64,000 nucleotides of DNA from Adineta vaga (Eukaryota; Rotifera): NCBI GenBank assembly GCA_021613535.1, contig CP075493.1, forward strand, positions 11,284,001-11,348,000, in the 5' to 3' direction. The notes below the pieces were generated by a model that was given only the letters and a program-made list of their open reading frames with translations, was not told the origin of the DNA and made no database searches. Position numbers and translations under genes: made by a program. This document shows positions 35,398-47,700 of the stretch, piece by piece; positions within the stretch are counted from its first letter, which is position 1, and each line of letters begins with the position of its first letter.

Positions 35398-36859
35398 ATG
35401 GCTGAAACTATACAGGATACATCAACAGAAGCTGAAATCATTGATATTTTATCATTGGATGATAATGAACAAAAAGACAAAATTCTTGGTGATCTTTTAA
35501 AAATGGTCGACAATCATTGATCAAATATAAAGATGACATCATACCCAAAATCTATAAAGAAGTCATGGACGATAATGATTCGACATTGATCATTTTATTG
35601 AAGAAAAATATCGAACAATCGCTCGAAAAAAAATATGGTACAAACCATGAATGGTTCATGTCATTTCTTAAGGAATATCAAAATGGAGAAAATCATGATG
35701 TGTATGATCGTGTTTTGATGCGTACAGTTGATTATGGAACGACATATATGAAAGATTCTCCAATATTATCATTTGCCTTACAATTTCTTTTCGAAGGACT
35801 TGATGATGATTGCATGCAACAAAGCAAAGTATTTGATAATTTATGGTTTACTATTACTAACGATGGTTTACAATCTATTACTCAATTTTCTGATTATATT
35901 ACTAAAAGTGTCATGAACGAACAATTGAAAAGTCAATCTGCCTTGTTTCTTGCTTTAAAAGAATATTATCGAGAAAAAGTGTGTGCAACCTTGAAAGATT
36001 GTAATATTTCGGACAAGCGAAATTTACATAACTTAGTATTGGATGATGTAGTTAACAATGGTTGGCTAAGTGATGTGAACTCAATCAAGGATGAAGTAAC
36101 ACCAAAATCATATAATATATTATTGGAAAAACTTCATTCATATCATCAGAAAAAAGAACATGAACATAAATTAAAACAAAAGCAACCACCAAAGCAAGAA
36201 AAAAGTGAGTTAAATTATATGAAAATGATGGTTTTGACCTTCGTATTATTTTATTTTAGAGACTGAAAAAAGCGAATCTAGTAGCTCGGACGAGAGCGAG
36301 GAAGAAGAAGATTCATTTAAACCACGTGCTGGTTTCACTGCAGAACAAAATGCATGTCAAAAAGAAGCATTAAAACTTCATAATATTTTACGAGCTTGTC
36401 ATGGTGTTTCTCCTCTTGTCCTCGACGATGATATTAATCGAAAAGCACAAGCTTATGCTGATTATCTGGCACAAAGCGGTCGATTTTAACATAGCTCAGA
36501 TCGAAATGGACTTGGTGAAAATTTATACTGTCAAATGGGTTCTACGGGAATGGATAAAACTGGGAATGGTACGTAGATGTCGATGACTTGTCTTTTTACT
36601 TCAATACATTACTCTGTTTCAAATAGGCACACGAGCTACTCAATCATGGTATGATGAAATCAAATATTATAACTTTAATCGACCTGGTTTTTCCAGTGCA
36701 ACAGGTCATTTCACTCAAGTTGTTTGGAAAAGCAGTACGAAATTAGGTATGGGAGTAGCGTTTGGAAACGGAGGACAAAGAGTCGTTGTTGTTGCACAAT
36801 ATGGTCCTGCCGGTAATATGATGGGTGCATTTCCACAAAATGTTCCACCTCTTCGTTAA
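35398..36859 (+). pseudogene. CAP/SCP (GAPR-1-like) protein with N-terminal helical extension, two lesions
   Basis: Three exons: 35398-36204, 36260-36569 and 36627-36859. The N-terminal 270 or so residues are helical and acidic (IKYKDDIIPKIYKEVMDD) and unrecognised, followed by a Ser/Glu-rich linker (SESSSSDESEEEEDS). The C-terminal domain is CAP: LKLHNILRACHG, YADYLAQSG, HSSDRNGLGENLY, HFTQVVWKSSTKLG. Active-site-like His and Glu are kept. Lesions: a frame slip near 35508-35516, where LLKMV must change frame to reach SLIKYKDD, and TAA at 36487-36489, exactly before HSSDR. GAPR-1-like CAP proteins bind membranes on the Golgi or are secreted. It is either a recent pseudogene or has two assembly errors. 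Confidence 0.7.
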
Positions 36860-36937
36860 ACTTTATTACGAAAGAGAAAATACTGACTTTAACTAAGTGA
36901 ACACATTTTATTCTCGAGAGAATATTTTATTAATTTT

Positions 36938-38543
36938 TCAAGTCATTATAATTATCTGTTCTTCTTCTTCTTCTTCTTCATGTAAATCTTCCAAGGCTGA
37001 TTCTATAGTTATCGATGTTCGTTTCCGTTGATGAACAAAATAAATCACATTTGATATAATATAAAGAGAGATAGATGCTAACATACAACTAACTAATAAT
37101 GATGGAAATTGATTTGGATTCCAATCCATCACAAACCCTTAACAAAGAAAAAATTCTTTAATTGTTTCAGTATTCATTCCCTTTTACCAGCTAATTTTTG
37201 AAATACAATCATTCCAAATGCTGCTCCGGAAAAAACTAAAGCAAGTAACATTGGCGTAACATTTAATCGTTTATTAAATAAAGCAAATGTCAATGGAATT
37301 AATGGTGAAAATACCAATCCGGTTGAAGCGCCCAGAATAAATAAATTTGTTCCAGTTAAACCAATAATCCAAACAAATACTAACCATGTTATCGCAAGAC
37401 ATAAAGCAATAAACCAAAGAATATTTAGACAGATACTAACGGATAAAAATACCGATATGATAGCAATAATCAAACGACCAATCTAAATAGAAGAGATTAA
37501 TTCTGATTGATCAAAGGTGATATACATACTGAATAGGAAAGCCAGTAGAGAATTATTCCCCAACTTGCAGTTTCTATGGATAGATGAAATTTATCCGATT
37601 TTAAATAAGTAAAAAAGAATTTGGAAAATGTTTGATCGTTTCCAATAATGAAAAATATGCAAGAAATGAAAAGTATTGAAAGAATCAATTCAAAGGAACG
37701 CGAAGAATTTGATGAACATTTTTCTTCATTTTTTGTATTTACAACAGCATAATCGACCTAAAATTCATAGACTTCTATAATTTCCTTTCTCTCACTTTCT
37801 TCTCCACATTTACTTGTTGAACTACTAATTTCTCTTTGGAATTTTTCAATGCTTGAATATAGAAAAATACAAAACCAATTGCCATCAAGATGCATAAACT
37901 TGCAGTAATACTGTATGGTATTACAATGTTTGTTCGTGTTGAATTAACAAATGGACGTATGAGTAAGTTCACAAAAATAGCACCAATTCCATATCCTAAT
38001 TGAACAATATTCAATGGTGCTGCTGCATTTGTACCCCACATTGCTAATAGAACATTTGTTCCACATAAATCAATCAAACCTTGACCAATGCCATGAATGA
38101 AAAATAAACCACAAATGACAAACAATGATCCCATATGTGGAGTAAGAAAAACCACTAAAATATAAAATTATTATGTAATTTCATATACATACAATGAAAG
38201 TATATACCGATGGCTGATAAAAGAAATGCAATAATTAATAATCCATCAGAATGTTTTTTTACAATTTTTTGAAGAATTACCCCAAGAATATTTGCAACTA
38301 GATAACCAATACCTCGTGCGGCAAGAGCTGAACCGATGCCACTAAAATCAACTTGAAGTCTCTTTGCAAGAATTGTCATAGTTGGCCCAATAAGTTCAAC
38401 ATGCATAGCCTTGAATAGTTGATAAAATTCAATATTAAACAGAGAAAAAAAAGAGAACTTACCATAACAATCCATGTAAGAAGAAGAAATCCAGTTTTGA
38501 TTAAATACCATGGATTTTTAAAATAAGTTGATTTGCTTGCCAT
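36938..38543 (-). CDS. MFS transporter, MFSD4/NaGLT1-like
   Basis: Six exons (38543-38463, 38409-38208, 38154-37796, 37757-37530, 37482-37188, 37137-36938) sum to 1365 nt (454 residues), every junction in phase. The N-terminal half has HVELIGPTMTILAKRL, ARGIGYLVANILG and, in TM4-5, GQGLIDLCGTNVLLAMWG followed by NIVQLGYGIGAI, the pattern of sodium-dependent glucose transporter 1 and MFSD4A/B. About eleven to twelve hydrophobic segments are visible, with a long central loop (VEKK to SSNSSRS) between halves. The C-terminus is cytosolic and acidic (EEEEEEE). It is a likely plasma-membrane sugar or solute carrier; substrate unverified. Confidence 0.85.
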
Positions 38544-38829
38544 TTCTTCTTTCTGGTAAATGAAATGAAAAATAGTAATATGTTGATTTCGTACTGTTTG
38601 CCGATGGAATAAAGACAAATATAAAGAAAAGCATCACTGTATTTTATGTTTGATACTATATGCTCGTTAGAAATACAATACAACACAACGTTGTTTTTTC
38701 ATCTATTTGAAGAGAACAAAATCACAAATAAGATGATAATGTATTAAATAGAACTTTATTTTTATGTTAAAATACAACAATAATGACTGATAGTATATAC
38801 TAAACGTTCACAAATTATATTCTTTCGGA

Positions 38830-39889
38830 CTATCGGCAGAATAATTGTTCCCGAAACAATCGACTTGTTAAAGTAAATATAAAGAATGTTATATTGTGAC
38901 CTACACCTGCAATAATTCCAGAAAGAACGAAAAACAAATTCTCTCTTGCTATTTGAAGATTTGTTTTAGTTTGATGGGATGTTAAGGAAATATACCATTG
39001 ACTAATTGCATATACAGTTATTGTTGATCCAACTACTAAACACTGAACAAAAGTCATACGAATTAAATTTCTACTTTTATTTGAACGTCTATGTCCTTGA
39101 CTGGATGAATTCCTTATAGTTATAGGCATTACTGCTCGATGACGAATATGACGAATGGTAAAAATAGAAAATAGTAACATTAATAAAGGTGGACCTGATC
39201 CATACGTAACTAAATGCCATATACCAAGAAATATATTATACGCAACATTTTCAATTGAACAACTTCGTTGAGGTAATAATATGTCATAAAATATCAGTAC
39301 ATGAAAATATGCCAAATGAACCAAAATAAATGTTATAGGAATTACACGATAAGCTACTTTATAACTACTCCATCTACGCATATTGATATTTGATGAACTA
39401 TGTAAGAATCTATGAGATAATCAAAAAGAAAACTAAATGAACATCTTTATCGTGAGAAACAGACATATTTTACCGATCAATACAAGCAAGAAGAAGATAC
39501 CATATTGCCAATGTTCTATTAACATACAAAAATAAATAGATAGAGAATTAAAATCTATATCCTAAACTTTCTCTCTCTTACTTCCAGGTATATGAAAAAA
39601 GATATTTTATCTTACAAACTACAGTTATATACATAGTTGGATCAATTCTATATCCCACTTGAAGATCTCGAAGAGGTAAATTAATAATCGTATAAATAAG
39701 TGTAGTTATTGATGATGATAAGAAATACATGCAACATGGATTTTTTCTTAAGATTGGTCGCGTAAATACGTAGATATTTAAGATATTGAAAATACTACCA
39801 ATTACTATAATCATAGGTAACACCCAACGTGTACATATAGTAATAAATGAATTGATCGAATTGATTTCATTTTGACTATTCGATGCCAT
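38830..39889 (-). CDS. Small 7TM receptor, third type
   Basis: Exons 39889-39582, 39515-39474 (only 42 nt) and 39409-38830 sum to 930 nt (309 residues) in phase. TM1 reads WVLPMIIVIGSIFNILNIYVF and TM3 ends YLLLACIDRFLHS, a DRF version of the class A DRY motif. A basic third loop (IRHRAV...QGHRRSNKSRN) is present. TM7 reads GIIAGVGHNITFFIF in place of NPxxY. A Cys in NPCC/KIKYLF context may pair with the extracellular loop Cys. It is only distantly related to the two receptors at 27 and 33 kb. Orphan; probably peptide-like by resemblance to rotifer expansions (inference). Confidence 0.85.
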
Positions 39890-41100
39890 TTTCTTGATCT
39901 ATCTGTTTTATCAAAAGCGTCGGTAAGAGATTTATATAAGGAGCTTGTGAGTGCAAAACTGATAAAAGCTTTCTGTGAACAAAGAAAAAATTAATTTAAT
40001 GCTTTTGTCCTTTTTTTTCTTTATACTCTTATATTCACTCTCAATTATAGAAGAAATATTCTTTTTGATTTTCTCAAAATAGATTAATTATACTGCAATT
40101 ATCTTAAAAGAAAACTTATATTGTTTAACGAATGGTGCATGATGAATGAGTCTCTCAATGTTTTACATTGTTTTTCATCTATTATCTAGCTGGAAAAGAA
40201 ATGTTTTCCTTTTAGAAAGATTCTTCGTGACATTCTCTATCAAATATATTATGACATATGCAGTGCAATCGATTGATCTGAGAAATATAACTCTTACAGA
40301 AAACATGCTTTTCGATAAGAGATGAACAAATTGTCTCGACAACTTTGCTATATTACATGATGAATATAGAATTTAGCACGATCCTGTTGATTTAACCAAT
40401 CATTTTCATAAATTGTACTGCCATACTTCAAGGCAATGGATGATACTTCTTTGAAGATCACAAGTAGATAAATATCATGTGAACATATACATCTAACTTA
40501 ACCAATCGTATTGCCTTTATCTACATTATGTAAAAAACTGAGCAATTTGACTTTTAAAAAAAAGTACCAAACAAAGTTTCGGTTCATATCTGTTTTCATT
40601 CTTTCAGCTAACATCAAATGACTTACAATTAACATATACCTATATCCCAATTAATACCGGCAATTATCCTCAGCATTTGATAAGATAAGCCTAAAAATAT
40701 ATTCTTATTTGAACTTTTAGTCGGACTTTAGTATTTGAAGCTTCTAATAATACCATTTAATGTTATTGACTTTAAAATTGGAAAAAATAGATTCTTTTTA
40801 TATTTGTTGCTAATTTAGAACACTATATTTTCAAGTTTCAAATTTATACCGAGTTTTCTTCTTCTATTCATCATTCATGTAGAATGATTATTTAAGCAAA
40901 TCTAACTTTTACGTCTATAGACAAAACAGATGCAAACATATGTGAGAGTATAAAATCTAAATATAGCTATCTTCACCGATATACGTAATCTTGACGATGA
41001 ATATTTATAGGAGGAAATATCTAAAACTCTGACCATAGATTTGATTTGATCATATTTTCAATATTTAGAATTCTTTAATAATCATTTGCGACATTGTTTT
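39890..41100. other. Intergenic, nothing recognised
   Basis: About 1.2 kb of AT-rich DNA between the third receptor and a receptor relic. No coding frame with family features. Confidence 0.45.
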
Positions 41101-41104
41101 AAGA

Positions 41105-41173
41105 GGATAAGTGCAGGCATTCAGCATCCAAAAATAGCGGTAGGTGCTGGCGACACTCGGTCTGCACTTATCC
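41105..41173. repeat. 69-bp inverted-repeat element with perfect 12-bp arms
   Basis: The arms GGATAAGTGCAG (41105-41116) and CTGCACTTATCC (41162-41173) are perfect reverse complements. The interior is GC-rich for this region and contains a second, looser pairing (CAGCATCC with GGTGCTGG). It abuts a receptor relic. It could be a tiny MITE-like insertion or an RNA hairpin. Confidence 0.6.
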
Positions 41174-41310
41174 CTTGAGTAAATATTATGAATGCAAATG
41201 ATATTTGTATATAGTAGATTACTAAACAAACGTCGAATATTGAAGTTTGCTATCAAAAGATAGGTAGGCTAATAAAGAAAGAAGCACTCGTCATTACTAT
41301 AAAACGAGAA
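41174..41310 (-). pseudogene. Relic of a 7TM receptor gene (copies A/B family)
   Basis: GTAAATATTATGAATGCAAA, then TAGTAGATTACTAAACAAAC and GCACTCGTCATTACTATAAA, align in order with the TM2-TM3 part of the receptors at 28.0 and 34.4 kb, with insertions and deletions. No open frame is kept. It marks a third, dead member of that family close to the VPS13 gene. Confidence 0.6.
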
Positions 41311-41716
41311 AATACTTCGTTACACATCTTTTATACTCTCTTTTAGTTAAAAGACCATGGAGACGTTCAAAAGGAAAACTCTTTATGAATTTCAGTCATA
41401 GAAGATTTATTTAATTATGTTCAAATGAAAGAGACGTCTTCAAGACGAAATGAGATAATCATGTTTTTATCCATTTGAACGACGAGATGATCTTACTATG
41501 ATCATTTCACCTTTAACGAAATATACGATCGTGGTGTATGAGTGAAAATTTTCGTTCTGTCATATGCTCGTTGCTACGGATGACTTCATGTTTTATTCGT
41601 CTCTTTTTTTCTTCACACGTGTTTCGTATATGTGTATAATTAACATATTTTTTTCTTTCTTTCTCTTCAATACATACCACTTAACAAACATTTAGTTGTT
41701 CTATTATTCTCTAGAC

Positions 41717-44700
41717 ATGGTCTTTCGAAGTATAGTCAGTTATTTTCTTGATAAATATCTAGGAGATTATATTGAAAATTTGGATACGAAAAAATTCAAA
41801 CTTAATCTATGGCAAGGTTAGATCTACTATTATTATAAACTAGTTTATTTTTTGTATGATTTTTAATAGGTGATGTTGTTTTAGAAGATCTATATCTCAA
41901 ATCGGATATTCTCGTAAATCTTTTCGCATCGTTAATTGAAAGAAAAATGCATGTGTTGTTATTACTTTTAGGCGAATTATAATCTTCCTGTTACGATAAA
42001 GAAGGGTCATATTCGTAGGTCAAATTTTAATTGAATTAGTTTGAAAGATAAAAACAGTTATTTAGGTAAATTATCTTTACATATATCATGGAAACATTTG
42101 TATGAACATCCAATCAAGATTAGCATCGATGGTTTTTATGTACTTGCTGAACTGAAAGTCGATGTGAAATATAATGCTGAACAAGAAGAAAAACGTCAAT
42201 ACAATGCGAAAATGAAAGAAGTACATAAAGTTGAAGACTTTCGTAGGAGAAAAGAAAGAATGGGTAGAATTATTCTTGATTTCATTTTCATATATCGATT
42301 TCTTCGTTTCTATAGAACAAGAAAAAAGATCACCAAAGAATCAAGACACATTTCTCAATCGTTTATGGTTACATATTATGCGTAATCTTCAAATTTCAAT
42401 TAGTAATATTCACCTTGCTTTTGAAGATACAACAACTAAAGTTGATCATCCATTTGCATTTGGAATCACTTTGAACTATATGAAATTTCAGGTAAATATT
42501 TATTAATCGTATTTTGTTGTATGAATCGAATATCTTTGTCAATAGACAACGAATAGTGAATGGGAACATGCGGCGATACCAATAGAAGATTCAGAAATTG
42601 TTTATAAAGTAAATTTTATGATGGAAGAAAATTCGAAAAATCTTCGATTCTTTTTATCATAGTTTGCTGCATTGAATGCTTTGTCTATCTATTGGAATTC
42701 AAATATCAAAACCAAATTCTCAGAAGAGAATCTTATTGTATAGATTTCTTGTTTGATTTATTCTCTTATGTTAGATACGTTTGTTAATATAGGATGAGTT
42801 ACATGCACAAATCATGAGAAATGATGGAGCAATTATTGAAAATATGACTTATGGTCAGTTTCTTCATATTGTGATTTCATCAAATAATTAGATGTTTGAT
42901 TGTAGTTTTACGACCATCAAATATCGAAGCAAAATTACAGATTACATCCGTTCCAAGTCAACAGAATTTTGTTCGACCTATACTTGATATTAAAATTGAT
43001 TTCGGACAGATTTATTTCGATGTTAACCGTGATCAGGTTCGAGAGAGAGAAGAGAAACTCATGTTGAAATCCATTGATTAATTTATCTATAGTATACGGA
43101 TCTTCTCGATCTTTTCGAACATTGGGATTATATTAAATTACGATCAAAATATATCAAATATTATGAAACAATCGAAACTGATCAACCGAATATAAAACGG
43201 TAAGAATATATTACTTTTGATACTAAACAATTTGTGTTTCGTTTTTCTATAGTTGGAAATTTGCTTATACTGCAATTGTTAATGAATTTGTTCGACCACA
43301 TTTATCATATCAACAATGGGAAAATATTCGAGACAATTTACATCGACGTCGTGAATATCATACTCTTTATTTTAAAAAACGAAATGGTCAAGCAACGAAA
43401 CAAGATAAAGAACATCTTCGGGTTAATATGATAGAACTATTGATTATTATAATCTTTGTTGTTTCTTTTATCTTTCAGGAAATTGAAAAACAACTCGATG
43501 TACTAAACATAGTTTTCATTCGTCGAAATGTTGATCTTGAGGTACGAAATGATTCAGTCCTTTTTTTCAGTATGTTTTTATCTCGAACTTGATGTTTGTT
43601 AGGTTAAAAAGGAAAAAATTGAACGAAAAGAGGAATCAACATGGGATTGGTTATCCAATTGGTGGACTAACAATTCAAATGATGATCATTTAAGTAATGG
43701 AATTTTGTTTCTGTTTAATATTTATTATGATTCGTATTTGTTAGATTTAGATTGAGAATGTCATGACTGTTGATGAAGAAATGAACTTGTATAGTGCTAT
43801 CCATGATAAAGAAACTGCTCAATCACCATCGTATCCTGAAGAAGTAGATATCTTATATGAAGTTATTGTAATCTCAAATGAAGAATTATTTTTGAATTTT
43901 AGTATGTTGATATGGATCTTTCGATTCAATTGGAACTCCTCGAGATCAATGTTTGGTCTAGTCTGAATGAAAATGATTCAAAGTAAATCATCTATTTCAA
44001 TTTTATATCATGCCTGGCTTCTTTTCTCAATAGGTTCGACCTAATTACTCAAATTGATGTATCGAATACAAACGTAAAATATCAACGACATCCAACAACT
44101 TTAGGTTTTCTGTTCGTTATTTCTAAGTTTTATTTTCTTATATTTTTTTTTACTTTCTTAATCATCTAGAGCAATCATTGATATCGATGAACTTGAAATA
44201 TATGGTGTTGATAAAGAAAATATTCGTCCAAATTTACTCCAACGTGCTGACAAATCCGAAGTATCACCACAACAGTTGTTACATGTCGAATTTGAAACGA
44301 ATCCAGTGCATACAAACATCGATTATCGTATTCATTCGCAATTACAATCCGTTGAGATTATCTATGATGCGGTATTATTTCTTAGAAAGATCTTTTTTTT
44401 GTGTGAAAGATTACCTAGTTTTATTTAGATGACAATGAATGGATTGATTGATTGTTTTTATCCTGGTGTTTATCGTGACTTGAAAGGGTATATTGAGAGC
44501 AAGGGGAAGTGTCTGATGAATTGATAATGTATCTTTCTTTTTAGAGTAAAAAAGAAAATCTATTCAATGTACATGGATATTCGACATCGAATACAATTTC
44601 TACTTGATTATAATATACGAAATATTAAAAATTTAGATCTGGATATTGATTTTCAATCGGTTTCTTTTCTCGTACCAGAAAATGGTATTTATCAATCGAA

Positions 44701-47700
44701 TAATTCCTCAATTGCTTGTTTTAATTCTGGACATCTCATGATTCAAGGTGGTCGTGATGAAATTGATAAGATTGACGAAGAAATATTTGAAGATGCTCAA
44801 GTATTAAATAATCTCAATATTTATCATAATTTTTTATTTGTTTTTTTTTTCTTCTCTAGAGTCGTTTAGATGTTATTGATTCATCTTACATCCCAATAAA
44901 AATTCGATTAGAAGATATTCATTTGCTTTATGCTCAATCAAGTACGTAGAATTGCCATTTCTTAAACTCGATATAAATCATTTTTCAATTATTCAGATGA
45001 AGATTGGCAAAATCTTCGAAATGATCGAAATTCTCCCATATATTTCATTAAACCATATATCATCGATTTGAATATTGATAAATGTATTTATGTTGATGAT
45101 CCTATTTTACCACTGTATGTTGTCAATATTGATTTCAATGATTTGTTTTGTTATAAATGATTTGTAGTTGGAAACTCATTGTAAACGTTTCAACAGTCGA
45201 TTGTTGTTTATTGGATAAACGTATTTTTGGTATGATGAAATTGATTCGTTCAATTCCAATTTCTCAAGTACAAAACGTTTCCAAAAGCTCATATTCAATT
45301 GAAGAGGTGAGTACAAAAAAAAGAGAAGAAGTTTTCTTGATTATTTGTGTTTGTTTTAGTTATTTGAAGCTGAAGGTACAATGCCGGAAAAACATACAAA
45401 GAAATTATTTGAAACAATCGAAAATATGGCCAAGGTAAAAGAGAATCTACAACAATCTGATTTAGAAGCGGAACCAACAGAACTTGAAGGGAACTTGAAT
45501 ATGCCTTATGTAAGCAAACATATCATTTCAGATGAGATGAAAAGGATCCGTTTTTAGATTAATATTCTTTTTCAAGAATCGATTTCGAATAAAATTCAAC
45601 CATTTGTTCGAATTTCACTCGTTTCATTCACAGCTCAAACAACAATTAAAACATTTCATATTACTTTAAATGCATCTCTTTCGGATTTTACTATTATTCA
45701 CGAACAATTTCTAACAAATAACAATGAACCACTTCGTCTACTCTCAACTACCGACAAGGAAAACCTACTAACTATGAATTGTTTACTGACTTCACCCGAA
45801 AATCCATTATTCTATTCGGCTCCTTATAATCGAATTGAAAATAAAGTTCATGTCAACATTAGTAAACCTATTGCCATGCTACAAATCGATGCACTCGTAT
45901 CCATTATTCAATTTCGAAATGATTTAATGAATAGAATATTAAAATTACCCCGACACAATCGCATACAAACCGATGAATCATCATCAACAGAAAAATCAAA
46001 ATACATTTCAAGTAAAGCAACATCGAACATTGTAATTGATCTCGAACAATTTCGAATAATCATGGGTACAGATCTTTCTCAATTGCTCGATATTCAATTT
46101 CATGGATTGACATTAAATATCACTCAATCGATCAAAAAATTCGGAACGAAATTTCTTCTAACTGATTTTCATATATTTGATCTTCATGCACATACACGAT
46201 ATCGAAATCTTATGTGTCAACAAAGTCCTGATATACAAGTTTTATACATCGATTTTATCACATACAATCATCCGAAGTTTTACAAAAGAAAATTAAAAGA
46301 TATTGATTACAAAATCAAAATTTATTTGAACAAAATCAATACAGTTTTTTTATACAAATATATTGATATTATCGTCAATTCATTCAATGCATTTCAATCA
46401 AAACAACTGAATGTTTCAACGAATCAAACGAATACTTTCGATGATATGGTCGAAAAATTTCACAAAGAAAATTCGAAGATTTATTTTGATATTATCGTCA
46501 ATATACCAACAATTTTCATTCCAATAGATACACATTCCAATGAAGGAATCTTTATTGATGTAGGTGAATTGAACTTTCAAATGCAAACTCGCGAAGATCA
46601 TCCAAATCAATTATCAATTGAACGACAAGAATTAACTTTTAGGAATTTTTATATCAGTCATCGAATTCTCAATGATAGCAATGAAATATCCAATGATATA
46701 GTTCTTGTAAAGTGTACGGAATTTCATGCATGGATTCATCGTGTTTTGTATCTGGATGGAAGTTTAACTCAACCAGAAGTTTCGGCAAAAATCGAATGGG
46801 AAACAATTGATATTACGTTGACTAACGAAGATTATTCATGTATTATGAAAATATTTGAAAGAAACTTTTCGGAACAAGTATTTCTTCATTCATTGGAACA
46901 AGAAGTAATAGTAGATAAACCATCAACAGATATTCCGGTAGAAAAACATAAGAACACGTTCAATAAGACAATTTCTAAGAAGATTCAAATTGATTTTGAA
47001 ATTCAAAAGATTAATTTAACTCTTTGTCTTAATGAAAATAATCAAACAATTGATCAACTAAATCCAAATAAAACTAGTGAATTTCTCAAAATGATAATTG
47101 AAATGATTGATCTTCATTTTCAACAATTATCCGATGGAAGTTATACTACGAAAACTCAAATTAAACATGTTTTTTTGGATGATTTATATGGAACACGTGT
47201 ACTCAATCGAAATTTTCATGTTGATCCTAATGTACCACTACTTATTACTACCATTGATTTTCAATCTGATATTCGACATGGTAAGCAGGAAAAAAGTTGC
47301 CTATTTTAATGCTACATACACGTATATTCTGTATGCTGATTTTATAGTGAATATTGTGTTAGAAAGTTTTTATCTATGGTTAACTGCTGATTGTTTAATG
47401 GCATTGAAACTCTTTTTCACATCAATTCAGTCGTCGGATGATGAAGATCAATCTCAAGTATCGACTAATAATTCATTGGCAATTCGAGAGAATCTACCAC
47501 CACCTGCTAAGTGTATTTCAGTATGTCGTCGTCAAAGTCTACGATCAGCACCAACCTCATCTTCACCAGAGAAAATCATATCATCGAATACTGTAACAAA
47601 AGTTGATATTCTAATTAAAACACCTCAAATTTGTTGGCTAGAAGATCAATCGAATTCGAATTCAAATTGTCTTGTATTCAATGTAAGATTCAATATAGAC

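Noticed and set aside
41065-41256. 63-codon reverse frame as a gene
   Set aside because: It runs through the inverted-repeat element and the decayed receptor fragment, so it is a chance frame across a relic.
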